64,000 nucleotides of DNA from Natronospira sp. (GCA_003558125.1 PWMQ01000017.1:1-64000), one strand, 5' to 3'. Counted from the first letter of the stretch, positions 16,941 through 25,484 are shown. Made by a program: numbers and translations. The notes: generated from the sequence alone by a model not told the origin.

Positions 16941-18922
16941 CAGACCGACGCTCCTCCGGCGGCACGGGCTGCCCGCTCGGATTCCTGTTCACGGCGACGG
17001 CTGACCAGGCGATAACGGCGATCGAGGACGGCAATCACACCCCCAAGCCCCATCACCAGAGCGCCAAGCCAGATGAACCGAACCATGGGCATGTAATGGA
17101 TACGGACACTCCAGGCATCATTGCCCAGATAATCCCCCATGGCGACATACAGATCGCGGCGCAATCTTGGATGCAAGGCAATTTGCGCGAGGGGATCGGG
17201 CCGGGCCCGGTAAACCCGATTTTCCGGGTACATGCTGGTGACCTCGCGGCCGTTGCGGGTCACCACAAAGCGACCCTGAACCGAGTCCCAGTTGGGACCG
17301 ACACGATCGCGCACACCTTCGAAATAAAACTCGTAACCGGCGACTTCATAGCTGTCTCCGGGCACCATGCGAAGATCCCGCTCCACGGCAAAGGTGGTGA
17401 CACCGGCAACCCCCAATGCCATCAGCCCCACGCCTGCATGGGCGGTCAGCATCCCCCAGATGGAGGCCGGCATGCCGCTGATGCCCCGCCAGCCGCGCTT
17501 GCGCCAGCGCAGGAAGGGTTCCATGAAGACGGAAAAGATCGCCCACAGACCCAAGACCACGCCCAAGAGCACCATGACGCCGGCCGCCCCCCCAAGGATC
17601 AGGGTGCCACCCACGCCAAAGACCACCGCCGCCACCATCAGCGGCCACATGCGGCTGCCCAACTCCGTGGCCTGATCGCGCTTCCAGCGGGCATAGGGTC
17701 CGAAGCCCAGGAAGAACATCAGCGGCAGCATCAATGGCACGAAGACCGCATTGAAGTACGGCGGGCCGACCGAAATCTTGCCCAGGCCCATGGCATCCAG
17801 GAACAGAGGATAAAGCGTGCCCAGCAGAACCGCCGCCGTGGCCACTACCAGTAGCAAGTTGTTCAGCAACAGAAAGCTTTCCCTGGACACCAGCCTGAAG
17901 CCACCGCCCGGCGGCATATGGGGTGCCCGCCAGGCGTAGAGTGCCAGCGACCCGCCAACAACCGAAGCCAGGAAGATCAGAATGTAAACGCCGCGCGTGG
18001 GATCGGTCGCGAAGGCATGCACCGAAACCAACACCCCGGACCGCACCAGGAAGGCGCCCAGCAGGGCCAGGGCGAAAGCGGAGATGGCCAGCAATACCGT
18101 CCAGTTACGGAATGCGCCCCGCTTTTCGGTTACCGCCAGGGAATGGATCAAGGCCGTGGCCACCAGCCAGGGCATGAAACTGGCGTTTTCCACCGGATCC
18201 CAGAACCACCAGCCACCCCAGCCGAGCTCGTAATAGGCCCACCAACTGCCAAGGGCGATACCGAGGGTCAGGCAGACCCAGGCCATGGTGGCCCAGGGGC
18301 GTGTCCAGCGGGCCCAGGTGGTGTTGGACTCCAGCCCGATCAATGAGGATACGGCAAAGGCAAAGGGAATGGCCAGACCCAGATAGCCCAGATAAAGCAT
18401 GGGCGGATGAATGATCATGGCCGGATCCTGGAGGATCGGGTTCAGGTCCCTGCCCTGTTCCGGAATCGGGAACAGCCGCTCAAAGGGATTGGAAGTCAGC
18501 AGTGTAAAGAGAATGAACCCGGCACTGATCACCCCCAGAATGCCGATGGCACGACTGGTGAAAACCTGGGGAAGATTACGGCTGAACCAGACAGCGGCCA
18601 GTGTCCAGACCGCCATCAGCATGGACCACAGCAGCAGACTGCCTTCGTGGGCACCCCAAACCGCCGTCAGCCGATAGATCAAGGGCAGATCGGTGTTGGA
18701 GTTATTGGCCACATAGGCGATGGAGAAATCATGGGTAATGAAGGCATAGGTCAGTGCCAGATAGGCCAGCGTGGTAAAGACCAGCTGCCCCACCACCACA
18801 CTGGGCAGTGCCTGCATCCAATCCAGCCTGCGGCGAGCCGCACCGGCCAGGCCGAACCAGGCCTGAGCCAAGCAGATAAGCAGAGCCAGAATCAGCGCAA
18901 TTTGTCCAAGTTCCGCTGCCAT
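16940..18922 (-). CDS. ccmF: heme lyase subunit CcmF
   Basis: Large polytopic inner-membrane protein of 660 residues that attaches heme from holo-CcmE to apocytochrome c. The tryptophan-rich WWD domain lies at about 235-247 (WGGWWFWDPVENA), and periplasmic His residues expected to bind heme are present in HEGSLLLW (about 92) and HPPMLYLGY (about 172). Length and the many hydrophobic segments match the family, with a large periplasmic loop near the C-terminus. One-base overlaps with ccmE and ccmG indicate translational coupling. Confidence 0.97.
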   Translation of the reverse strand: MAAELGQIALILALLICLAQAWFGLAGAARRRLDWMQALPSVVVGQLVFTTLAYLALTYAFITHDFSIAYVANNSNTDLPLIYRLTAVWGAHEGSLLLWSMLMAVWTLAAVWFSRNLPQVFTSRAIGILGVISAGFILFTLLTSNPFERLFPIPEQGRDLNPILQDPAMIIHPPMLYLGYLGLAIPFAFAVSSLIGLESNTTWARWTRPWATMAWVCLTLGIALGSWWAYYELGWGGWWFWDPVENASFMPWLVATALIHSLAVTEKRGAFRNWTVLLAISAFALALLGAFLVRSGVLVSVHAFATDPTRGVYILIFLASVVGGSLALYAWRAPHMPPGGGFRLVSRESFLLLNNLLLVVATAAVLLGTLYPLFLDAMGLGKISVGPPYFNAVFVPLMLPLMFFLGFGPYARWKRDQATELGSRMWPLMVAAVVFGVGGTLILGGAAGVMVLLGVVLGLWAIFSVFMEPFLRWRKRGWRGISGMPASIWGMLTAHAGVGLMALGVAGVTTFAVERDLRMVPGDSYEVAGYEFYFEGVRDRVGPNWDSVQGRFVVTRNGREVTSMYPENRVYRARPDPLAQIALHPRLRRDLYVAMGDYLGNDAWSVRIHYMPMVRFIWLGALVMGLGGVIAVLDRRYRLVSRRREQESERAARAAGGASV

Positions 18923-19410
18923 CAGTAATCCTCACCCGGGCCGCTGTATTCCTGCTGCTCGCGCAGCTCCCGTTGCCGCCGTTGCCATTCCGCTTCCCGC
19001 AGCGACTCCTTGACCTCTGGCGCCATGTAATTTTCGTCGTGCTTGGCCAGAATCTGGTCGGCGATAAAGATACCATCGTCATCAAAGCGGCCATGGGCAA
19101 TGATTCCCTGCCCTTCCCGGAACAGGTTCGGCAGGATGCCGTCGTAAGCCACGGTCACCGATTCCAGTTCATCCGTGACATCAAACACCACGCCCAGTTC
19201 ACCCATCTCCCGTTGCACCGAGCCATCCACAACAAGGCCGCCGACGCGGATACGCCGATCATCGAAGGTAATCTCGCCCGAGGCAATCTGGGTGGGACTG
19301 TAGTAATAGAGAATGTTTTCCTGAAAGGCCTTCAGCCCCAGGGTGGCGGCAATGGCCACGCCGGCCACTGCTGAAAGCACAAGAACCATACGCTTGCGAC
19401 GAGGGGTCAT
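18922..19410 (-). CDS. ccmE: periplasmic heme chaperone CcmE
   Basis: Heme chaperone of 162 residues with an N-terminal membrane anchor (8-27) and an OB-fold periplasmic domain. The covalent heme-binding His is in HDENY (His124, Tyr128), the form found in proteobacteria with system I. The conserved RVGGLV and ILPNLFREGQG segments are present. The C-terminal tail after about 135 is long and charged (many Arg, Glu and Gln), as is common and poorly conserved. Its ATG overlaps the ccmD stop. Confidence 0.96.
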   Translation of the reverse strand: MTPRRKRMVLVLSAVAGVAIAATLGLKAFQENILYYYSPTQIASGEITFDDRRIRVGGLVVDGSVQREMGELGVVFDVTDELESVTVAYDGILPNLFREGQGIIAHGRFDDDGIFIADQILAKHDENYMAPEVKESLREAEWQRRQRELREQQEYSGPGEDY

Positions 19411-19580
19411 CGGGAACCTCCATCCGAATGATAGCGCCGCACCAGGCGCAGGGCCTCGCGGTGTCGGCGGATCACGAGCCAGACCATCAGGCCCATGACG
19501 AGGGCGGAGACGCCGAAGGCGCTCCAGACCCAGACGGCAAAGCCGTCCATGTAAAGAAATTCGCTAAACCAATCCATCAT
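19407..19580 (-). CDS. ccmD: small heme exporter accessory protein CcmD
   Basis: A 57-residue frame fills the gap between ccmC and ccmE. It has one hydrophobic helix (about 13-36) followed by a basic tail (RRHREALRLVRRY), the hallmark of CcmD, which helps release holo-CcmE from the CcmABC complex. ATG-ATG opens it (19580 or 19577). The first overlaps the ccmC stop as ATGA, and its own stop overlaps the ccmE ATG as ATGA. Sequence conservation in CcmD is low, so the call rests on size, topology and position. Confidence 0.9.
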   Translation of the reverse strand: MMDWFSEFLYMDGFAVWVWSAFGVSALVMGLMVWLVIRRHREALRLVRRYHSDGGSR

Positions 19581-20362
19581 TTTACCGTGCCTCCAGGCCC
19601 GGTGACGAGGGCTTTCGTCCAGGCCGCCCGCCGTTCCCGTTGCAGCAACTCCGCCTGTAATTGCCGCAGCAGCAACCAGGCAAAAAACAATTTGTAGCCC
19701 AAGGCCATGACCAACAGCGGGATCAGCATGGCCGTATCAATCGAGGGTGCCCCGAACTTTGCAATGGTGGCCGGCTGATGAAGGCTGTGCCACCAGTCCA
19801 CGGAGAAATGGATGATGGGCACATTGACCACCCCCACCACGCCCAACAAGGCGCTGGCCCGATCACCACTGCGCTGATCCTGGAAGGCTCGATTGAGGAC
19901 AATGAAGCCGATATAGAGGAACAGCAGGATCAACTGCGATGTCAGCCGGGGGTCCCAGGTCCACCAGGTCCCCCACATGGGCTGGCCCCAAATGGAGCCG
20001 GTCGCCAGGGAGAGAAAGGTAAAGGCCGCGCCGAGCGGGGCAGCGGCAATCGCCACCGCATGGGCCACCTTCATGCGCCAGATCAGGCCAATGGCCGAGG
20101 CCAAGGCCAGCAGAACATAGACAAACAGGGACAGCCAGGCCGCCGGCACATGCACGTAGATCATCCGGAAGCCGTCACCCTGCTCGTAGTCGGGCGGTGC
20201 AAAGGCCAGGCCCCAGACCGTCGCTGTAAGCAGACATGCAAGTCCCAGGATGGCAAACCACGGCACCATGCGGTCCGCCAGTCCATAGACATGGGGCGGT
20301 GAACCGAATCGATGAAACCAGCGCCAGCTCTCTTTACCCACGAATTCGTGTCTCCAACTCAA
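19577..20362 (-). CDS. ccmC: heme exporter membrane protein CcmC
   Basis: Inner-membrane heme handler of 261 residues that loads heme onto CcmE. The WWD domain is GTWWTWDPRLTSQL (about 131-144), flanked by the periplasmic His residues HVPAAW (about 71) and HSLHQP expected as heme ligands. Six hydrophobic segments are evident. It is followed directly by ccmD with a 4-bp overlap. The gap to ccmB is 84 bp, the only notable spacing in the operon, and holds no obvious terminator. Confidence 0.96.
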   Translation of the reverse strand: MSWRHEFVGKESWRWFHRFGSPPHVYGLADRMVPWFAILGLACLLTATVWGLAFAPPDYEQGDGFRMIYVHVPAAWLSLFVYVLLALASAIGLIWRMKVAHAVAIAAAPLGAAFTFLSLATGSIWGQPMWGTWWTWDPRLTSQLILLFLYIGFIVLNRAFQDQRSGDRASALLGVVGVVNVPIIHFSVDWWHSLHQPATIAKFGAPSIDTAMLIPLLVMALGYKLFFAWLLLRQLQAELLQRERRAAWTKALVTGPGGTVK

Positions 20363-20446
20363 GGCTCTCCCCGGTCAGCGGCCCACAGGGTAAACCCGCC
20401 AGTGGGCAGGCAGTGTGAGCCAGATCAAACGAGGAAGCTTCAATCC

Positions 20447-21112
20447 TCATTCCAGGCTGATTCGCACGGCAGCGGCAACTGCCGGCGGCCCCAGGCTGAG
20501 GGCCAGGACGGCCAGCATGCCCAGGGCCCACAGGCCAGTAACTTCCTCACCGTTCACCGCCTGCACCACCGAGCGGCTGCCGAATATCAGCACCGGGATG
20601 GTCAGTGGCAGCACCACCAGGGCCAGCAGGCTGCCCCCACCCCGCAGCCCCACGGTCAGGGCCGCGCCCAGGGCAGCCAGGATGGTGAACACGGGTGTTC
20701 CCAGCAACAGCGTCAGCGCCAATACAGACAATGCCTGGGTCGGCAGGTTCATCATCAGTGCCAGCAGCGGCGACAGCAGCAACAACGGCAGAGCGCTCAC
20801 CAGCCAGTGGCCGCAAAGCTTGGCCATCACATGCAGACTCAGCGGCTCGGGGCTAAGCACAGCCAGCTCCAGGGCACCCGACTGATAGTCGGCCCGAAAC
20901 AGGCGTTCCGCCCCCAGCAGAGCGGACAGCAGGGCCGCCACCCAGATCACCCCGGGCCCGACCGCCTGCAACAACTCCGGCATCGGCTCCAGGCCGAGCA
21001 CGAACAGCATCCCCACCAGGACAAAAAACAGCAGGGGCGTGACCACGTCGGCCGTATCACGGATGGCCAGTAACAACTCCCGATACAGGCCGGCCAGGAA
21101 GACACTGTTCAT
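20447..21112 (-). CDS. ccmB: heme exporter permease CcmB
   Basis: Membrane subunit of the CcmAB ABC transporter, 221 residues and almost entirely hydrophobic with about six helices. Typical CcmB features include the N-terminal RELLLAIRDTADVVTPLLFFVLV and LFRADYQSGALELAVLSPEPL. The CcmABCD complex uses ATP hydrolysis to release heme-loaded CcmE. The start overlaps the ccmA stop by 4 bp. Confidence 0.94.
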   Translation of the reverse strand: MNSVFLAGLYRELLLAIRDTADVVTPLLFFVLVGMLFVLGLEPMPELLQAVGPGVIWVAALLSALLGAERLFRADYQSGALELAVLSPEPLSLHVMAKLCGHWLVSALPLLLLSPLLALMMNLPTQALSVLALTLLLGTPVFTILAALGAALTVGLRGGGSLLALVVLPLTIPVLIFGSRSVVQAVNGEEVTGLWALGMLAVLALSLGPPAVAAAVRISLE

Positions 21113-21798
21113 GCCCCGCCTCCCCCGGCCTTGTGGCTGCGATCCAGGTCCAGTTCCCGCACAGTCCCCGCCGAGTCAGGCAGGGGCTGATGACTGCTGA
21201 CCAGGCAAGCCCCACCGTGAGACCGGTGCTCGAAGATCAGTTCGCCCACCAGAGTCTGCCCGTCTGCGTCCAGACTCGTGAGCGGCTCATCCAGGCACCA
21301 CAGACTGGCCTCGCACAGCAGCAGGCGGGCGAGACTGGCCCGCTTCTGCTGGCCGGCGGAGAGAAAGGCGCAGGGGCGATCGGCCACCGCGGTCAAAGCG
21401 AGCCGCTCAAGGCAGTCGCTCAGGCGCCGCGCGGAACGTCGACCGGCCAGCGGTTGCCAGCTCGCCAGATTTTCGCGAGGACTGAGCTCCGGCCGCAGGC
21501 CGGTCTGGTGGCCACACCAGGCCACGTCGGCAAGAAAGGCGCTGCGATCCTCATCGCGGGGGCGACCACACCAGTGAACCTCGCCGGCATCGGCCTGGCT
21601 GAGCCCCAGAATCACCCGCATAAGGGTTGTCTTGCCGGCACCGTTGGGACCGCGCAACCACAGGGTTTCGCCGGAAGAAAGCTGGAATCCGAAATTTCGC
21701 AGGAGACGAGTCTCGCCCCGCCAGATCTCAAGTCCGGCAGCGCTGAGTTCCGTAGTGCCCGCCTTCGCCGAGCTGCTGTGAGCCTCTGTGTGGGACAT
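21109..21798 (-). CDS. ccmA: heme exporter ATP-binding protein CcmA
   Basis: ATPase of the CcmAB complex, about 229 residues. Walker A is GPNGAGKTTLM, the signature is LSAGQQKRASLARLLL (the SAGQQ form usual for CcmA), and Walker B is LWCLDEPLTSLD. The ATG at 21798 was chosen although its RBS is weak, because the longer frame to 21891 runs into the tRNA-Leu gene. It is the first gene of the ccm operon and lies just downstream of the tRNA-Leu gene. I could not place its promoter, so read-through from the tRNA genes is possible. Confidence 0.93.
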   Translation of the reverse strand: MSHTEAHSSSAKAGTTELSAAGLEIWRGETRLLRNFGFQLSSGETLWLRGPNGAGKTTLMRVILGLSQADAGEVHWCGRPRDEDRSAFLADVAWCGHQTGLRPELSPRENLASWQPLAGRRSARRLSDCLERLALTAVADRPCAFLSAGQQKRASLARLLLCEASLWCLDEPLTSLDADGQTLVGELIFEHRSHGGACLVSSHQPLPDSAGTVRELDLDRSHKAGGGGA

Positions 21799-21861
21799 CC
21801 GATCTTGGATAAACGCTTCAGGAATGAACGGCGGCCTCGCCTGCCGGTCTTGGGCGGGAAA

Positions 21862-21949
21862 TGGTGCCCGGAGCCGGAATCGAACCGGCACGGCCCTAAG
21901 GGCCAGCGGATTTTAAGTCCGCTGCGTCTACCAGTTCCGCCACCCGGGC
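21862..21949 (-). tRNA. leuZ: tRNA-Leu(UAA)
   Basis: Cloverleaf with acceptor GCCCGGG pairing to UCCGGGC, anticodon stem GCGGA/UCCGC around loop CUUAAAA (anticodon UAA), a long variable arm as expected for a class II tRNA, TψC GGTTCGATTCC, and encoded CCA. It is third in the tRNA row, as in the E. coli glyW-cysT-leuZ order. Confidence 0.95.
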
Positions 21950-21997
21950 TGGTCGTCGCTTCCCCTGCATGCTTGCACTGGCGGGCAAGCGGAAAAT

Positions 21998-22071
21998 TGG
22001 AGGCTCGGGCCGGAATCGAACCGGCGTACACGGCTTTGCAGGCCGCTGCATCACCACTCTGCCACCGAGCC
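21998..22071 (-). tRNA. cysT: tRNA-Cys(GCA)
   Basis: 74 nt including the encoded CCA. Acceptor GGCTCGG pairs with CCGAGCC, the anticodon loop is CUGCAAA (GCA), and GGTTCGATTCC is the T arm. The spacing to tRNA-Leu is 48 bp. Confidence 0.95.
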
Positions 22072-22098
22072 TTATCGGGTGCGGCTTACAGGGCGCGA

Positions 22099-22107
22099 AC
22101 TTTACCA
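22099..22107 (-). promoter_or_regulatory. extended -10 promoter candidate for tRNA-Cys/tRNA-Leu
   Basis: Minus strand TGGTAAAGT (TGn plus TAAAGT) followed by the GC-rich discriminator TCGCGCCC, with a start near 22091, about 20 nt before tRNA-Cys. No good -35 is visible. Needed if the terminator at 22175-22210 works. Confidence 0.45.
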
Positions 22108-22174
22108 CAATTCGCGGCGCCGAGGTAGACATGGAAGCTGGGGTTCCAGGAACCTCAGACCTCAGAGCTTCCTC

Positions 22175-22210
22175 GAAAAAAAAGCCCGGTGCAATGCACC
22201 GGGCTTTTTT
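22175..22210. terminator. strong bidirectional terminator between tRNA-Gly and tRNA-Cys
   Basis: Stem AAAGCCCGGTGC / GCACCGGGCTTT (arms 22181-22192 and 22196-22207) with a 3-nt loop, A-run before and T-run after, so it is functional on either strand by rule. It ends the tRNA-Gly transcript about 4-35 nt after the tRNA. Confidence 0.88.
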
Positions 22211-22213
22211 ATC

Positions 22214-22289
22214 TGGAGCGGGAAACCGGATTCGAACCGGCGACCCCAACCTTGGCAAGGTTGTGCTCTACCAGCTGAGCTATTCCCGC
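22214..22289 (-). tRNA. glyW: tRNA-Gly(GCC)
   Basis: 76 nt including the encoded CCA. Acceptor GCGGGAA pairs with TTCCCGC, D arm AGCTCAGCTGGTAGAGC, anticodon loop CUUGCCAA region with anticodon GCC, T arm GGTTCGAATCC. It lies downstream of pgsA as in E. coli. Confidence 0.96.
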
Positions 22290-22303
22290 CGAAAGAGCGC
22301 ACT

Positions 22304-22331
22304 ATTGTATGGACCAAGAAAAAACTGTCAA
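22304..22331 (-). promoter_or_regulatory. near-consensus sigma70 promoter for tRNA-Gly
   Basis: Minus strand TTGACA (22331-22326), a 16-bp spacer, TACAAT (22309-22304), then a GTGCGC discriminator. This is the best promoter in the window. The start would be near 22297, giving a short 5' leader. Confidence 0.85.
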
Positions 22332-22337
22332 GGCCTG

Positions 22338-22384
22338 CAGCGATTTTTTGTCGCTGAACTAAGGAACCTCTGCACAGAGGTTCC
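22338..22384 (-). other. two hairpins at the 3' end of pgsA
   Basis: GGAACCTCTG/CAGAGGTTCC (arms 22363-22372 and 22375-22384) abuts the pgsA stop, and CAGCGA/TCGCTG (arms 22338-22343 and 22351-22356) follows. Neither is followed by a U-run on the pgsA strand, so they may stabilise the mRNA end rather than terminate it. Confidence 0.5.
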
Positions 22385-22948
22385 CTAATAATCCCCTTCC
22401 CGCATGGCCGGCCAGGCTGCCCGCAAATACTGGAGCATGGACCATAGCGTCAGGCCTGCCGAGACATAAAGGGCAAGCAAGCCGAGCTGATAAGTGGGTA
22501 TCCAGCCAATGTCATGACGCCACAGCATCAGCAACAGGGCCACCATCTGGGCAGTGGTCTTGACCTTGCCGGTCCAGTTCACGGCAATGGATGCCCGTTC
22601 GCCCAGTTCCGACATCCACTCTCTCAGTGCCGAAATGGCGATCTCGCGACCAATGATGACCACCGCCGGTATGGCCACCAGAGCCCGACCGTCATACTGA
22701 ACCAGCAGGACCAGGGCCGCGATCACCATCAGCTTGTCCGCCACCGGATCAAGGAAGGCACCAAAATTGGAATGCTGACCGAGCCGCCGGGCCAGATAGC
22801 CGTCCAGCCAGTCGGTAATTGCCGCCAGACCGAAGATCAGGGCACTGGCCGGGGCTGCCCATTTAAAGGGCAAAAAGAAGAACAGCATGAACACCGGGAT
22901 CATGACGATCCGGGCGATGGTCAGGCTATTGGGGACATTGATCGGCAT
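22385..22948 (-). CDS. pgsA: CDP-diacylglycerol--glycerol-3-phosphate 3-phosphatidyltransferase
   Basis: Inner-membrane enzyme making phosphatidylglycerophosphate from CDP-diacylglycerol and glycerol-3-phosphate, the committed step to phosphatidylglycerol and cardiolipin. The 187-residue protein carries the full CDP-alcohol phosphotransferase motif TDWLDGYLARRLGQHSNFG ending with FLDPVADK (about 46-74), with every Asp, Gly, Ala and Arg of the motif in place. Multiple helices follow. It lies downstream of uvrC and upstream of the tRNA-Gly gene, the conserved gammaproteobacterial order. Confidence 0.96.
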   Translation of the reverse strand: MPINVPNSLTIARIVMIPVFMLFFFLPFKWAAPASALIFGLAAITDWLDGYLARRLGQHSNFGAFLDPVADKLMVIAALVLLVQYDGRALVAIPAVVIIGREIAISALREWMSELGERASIAVNWTGKVKTTAQMVALLLMLWRHDIGWIPTYQLGLLALYVSAGLTLWSMLQYLRAAWPAMREGDY

Positions 22949-23002
22949 TGATTGACAACTCCACCGGGGGCCGGGTCATTCAGTGGGCTTGAACCCACTG
23001 CT

Positions 23003-24826
23003 TCACTCCAGCCGAAATTCGTCGTAGATCCGTTGGGCCAGGGCCCGGCTGATACCCTTGACTGCCGCCAGATCCTCCACCCCGGCCTGGCGAATCCCCT
23101 GTAGGCCACCAAAAGCCTTGAGCAACTGCTGGCGGCGTTTTGGACCCAGTCCGGGGATGGCTTCCAGCGGTGAGCTGCGACGGCTCCGGGAGCGCCGATG
23201 CCGGTGCCCGGCAATGGCGAATCGATGGGCTTCGTCGCGGATGCGCTGGATCAGCTTCAGAGCCGGTGAATCTGGCGGGAGTATAAGCGGAGCCTTACGG
23301 CCGGACAAGAACAGCTGTTCCTGCCCGGCCCGCCGATCCTGCCCCTTGGCTACCCCGAGAAGGGTCACCCCATCCACCTGCAGATCTTCCATTACCCGCT
23401 CCGCAACCGACAACTGCCCTCGCCCACCATCAATCAGCAACAGATCAGGCAGCCGCCCCTCGCCCTTCTGCAACCGGGTGTAACGTCGCTCCAGCGCCTC
23501 GCCCATGGCGGCGTAGTCATCACCCCCGGTCTCACCGCGCATGTTGAAACGACGGTAATCCTGGCTGGCCGGTGCGCCCTCTTCAAAGACCACACAGCTG
23601 GCCACGGTGGATTCACCACTGGTGTGGCTGATATCAAAGCATTCCATCCGCCGTGGCGGCTCCTCCAGACCGAGGGCCTCGGCAAGGGCGTCCAGGGCCT
23701 GGCGCGCATGGCGGTCCGTGGCCAGGCGACTGGCAACGGCCTGGCTGGCATTTTCCGCTGCCATTTTCAGCCACCGGGCCCGATCACCGCGTACCCGATG
23801 CCGAATGCCAATCTTGTGTCCGGCCTTTTCGCTCAGTGTCGCTTCCAGAACCGCCGCGTCGGGAACAGCATGGGCGGTAATGATTTCCCGGGGAGCATCC
23901 CGGTCCAGATAGTATTGCGGCAGAAAGGCCGCGAGCACCTCGCGCTCTTCATGGTCCATGGACACCCGGGGAAAGAAGGTCTTGCTACCGAGGTTCCGAC
24001 CGCCGCGAATATAGATGATGGCGACACAGAAGATATCGCCATGGCGGGCAACCGCAAGCACGTCGAAATCCCCCTGATCGCCGGTCACATACTGGCGTGC
24101 CTGGGATTGTCTCAGCCTTGCCACCTGGTCTCGCAACTCCGCTGCTTTCTCGAAGGCCAAGGCCTCGGAGGCCGTTTCCATGCGGGCAATCAGGCGGTCA
24201 ATGACGTCCTGATTGCGCCCTTCCAGGAAGAGCATGGCGTTTTCCACGTCGCGGGCGTATTCCTCCGCCGAAATATAGGCCACACACGGCGCCGTGCAGC
24301 GGTTGATCTGATACTGCAGACAGGGACGCGATCGGTTACGGAAAAAACTGTCGGTGCAGGGACGGAGCTTGAACAGCTTCTGCAATTCACTGATCGCGGC
24401 CCTCGCCGATGCCACGCTGGGATAGGGCCCAAAGAAACGTCCTTTCTCCCGGCGAGTGCCACGATAAAAGCTCAGCCGAGGATACGTGTGACCGGAGAGA
24501 TGGATATAGGGATAGCTTTTGTCGTCCCGCATGAGCACGTTGTAGCGGGGACGATGGGCCTTGATGAGATTATTCTCCAGGATCAGGGCTTCGGTTTCGG
24601 TGTGAGTCACCGTCACCTCTACCCGCTCCACCTGGACCATCAGGGCACGGGTCTTGGGGCTGTCATGATTCTTGCGAAAATAACTGGCCACCCGCCGCTT
24701 GAGATTGCGGGCCTTGCCGACGTAGAGAATATCCCCCTGGGCAGACAACATGCGATACACCCCGGGTCCTGTTGTCAGGCTCCCGAGGAAGGCCTTGTGA
24801 TCAAATTCCCCGGCTTCTTCACTCAT
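23003..24826 (-). CDS. uvrC: excinuclease ABC subunit C
   Basis: Nucleotide-excision repair endonuclease making the 3' and 5' incisions beside a lesion bound by UvrB. The 607-residue protein has an N-terminal GIY-YIG domain (GVYRMLSAQGDILYVGKA, about 17-34), a Cys-rich region (FRNRSRPCLQYQINRCTAPC), a UVR/UvrB-binding motif near 200-235, the RNase H-like UvrC C-domain with ECFDISH and LLLIDGGRGQL, and tandem helix-hairpin-helix motifs at the C-terminus (IPGLGPKRRQQLL and VKGISRALAQRIY). It lies 4 bp after the glycosylase gene and 54 bp before pgsA. Confidence 0.97.
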   Translation of the reverse strand: MSEEAGEFDHKAFLGSLTTGPGVYRMLSAQGDILYVGKARNLKRRVASYFRKNHDSPKTRALMVQVERVEVTVTHTETEALILENNLIKAHRPRYNVLMRDDKSYPYIHLSGHTYPRLSFYRGTRREKGRFFGPYPSVASARAAISELQKLFKLRPCTDSFFRNRSRPCLQYQINRCTAPCVAYISAEEYARDVENAMLFLEGRNQDVIDRLIARMETASEALAFEKAAELRDQVARLRQSQARQYVTGDQGDFDVLAVARHGDIFCVAIIYIRGGRNLGSKTFFPRVSMDHEEREVLAAFLPQYYLDRDAPREIITAHAVPDAAVLEATLSEKAGHKIGIRHRVRGDRARWLKMAAENASQAVASRLATDRHARQALDALAEALGLEEPPRRMECFDISHTSGESTVASCVVFEEGAPASQDYRRFNMRGETGGDDYAAMGEALERRYTRLQKGEGRLPDLLLIDGGRGQLSVAERVMEDLQVDGVTLLGVAKGQDRRAGQEQLFLSGRKAPLILPPDSPALKLIQRIRDEAHRFAIAGHRHRRSRSRRSSPLEAIPGLGPKRRQQLLKAFGGLQGIRQAGVEDLAAVKGISRALAQRIYDEFRLE

Positions 24827-24830
24827 TGAT

Positions 24831-25484
24831 TCAGGGCAATAGATCTCGGGCTCTCGCCACGACTTGCTGGAACATTTTCTCTGTCAGGCGTCGGGTCTGG
24901 GTGTTGTAGCGGGAGCAATGATAGGAGTCCACCAGGCAAAGGGAATCATCCAGGCGATGCTCGGCCGCATGGGCGAAGGGGTAATCCTTTTGACGGCACC
25001 CTAGAACCCGCAGCACCGCTTCATGGGCGATCCGGCCCAGCGCCAGGACCACCCCCGGCCGCGGCAGTTCATCCAGCTCATGTCGCAGATACCCTGCACA
25101 CTGCTTGATCTCACTGGCCACCGGCTTGTTCTCCGGTGGCAGACATTTGACGGCATTGGTAATGCGGCAGTGCTTCAAGCGCAGACCGTCATTGGCATGT
25201 TCGGACACCGCCTTATTGGACAGTCCCAGATCATGGAGCGTCTGATAGAGGAGAATTCCGGCGAAATCCCCGGTAAAGGGCCGGCCAGTGGCGTTTGCCC
25301 CATGCATGCCAGGCGCCAGACCGACGATCAGCAAGCGGGCGTTGCTGTCACCGAAGGGCGCGACCGGTGCGGCATGGTAGGAGGGGTATTCCTCGGCAAC
25401 ACCGTCCAGAAAGCTGCGAAGTCGCGGGCAGGCACGACAGTCAGGCCGGAAGGCCCGGGGACGAATGTTGTTCTGCCTGCCCAT
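24831..25484 (-). CDS. uracil-DNA glycosylase, family 5 (UDGb)-like, Fe-S protein
   Basis: DNA glycosylase of 217 residues of the thermophile-type 4Fe-4S superfamily. Candidate cluster ligands are Cys16 and Cys19 (CRAC) plus Cys114 and Cys129. Motif 1 is GLAPGMHGAN (55-64) with the following TGRPFTGDFAG. This matches the family 5 form, which lacks the polar residue of family 4, so a broad substrate range (uracil and other deaminated bases) is likely from what is known of UDGb. Motif 2 is SYHCSRYNTQTRRLT, where Cys replaces the more usual Pro after the catalytic-loop His. The ATG shares one base with the gacA stop and the stop is 4 bp before uvrC, so this repair gene is embedded in the gacA-uvrC operon. 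Confidence 0.86.
   Translation of the reverse strand: MGRQNNIRPRAFRPDCRACPRLRSFLDGVAEEYPSYHAAPVAPFGDSNARLLIVGLAPGMHGANATGRPFTGDFAGILLYQTLHDLGLSNKAVSEHANDGLRLKHCRITNAVKCLPPENKPVASEIKQCAGYLRHELDELPRPGVVLALGRIAHEAVLRVLGCRQKDYPFAHAAEHRLDDSLCLVDSYHCSRYNTQTRRLTEKMFQQVVARARDLLP

Noticed and set aside
22175-22210. The hairpin as an attenuator for pgsA
   Set aside because: It lies downstream of tRNA-Gly, which has its own promoter. pgsA ends 175 bp earlier in the direction of transcription, and its end has other hairpins.
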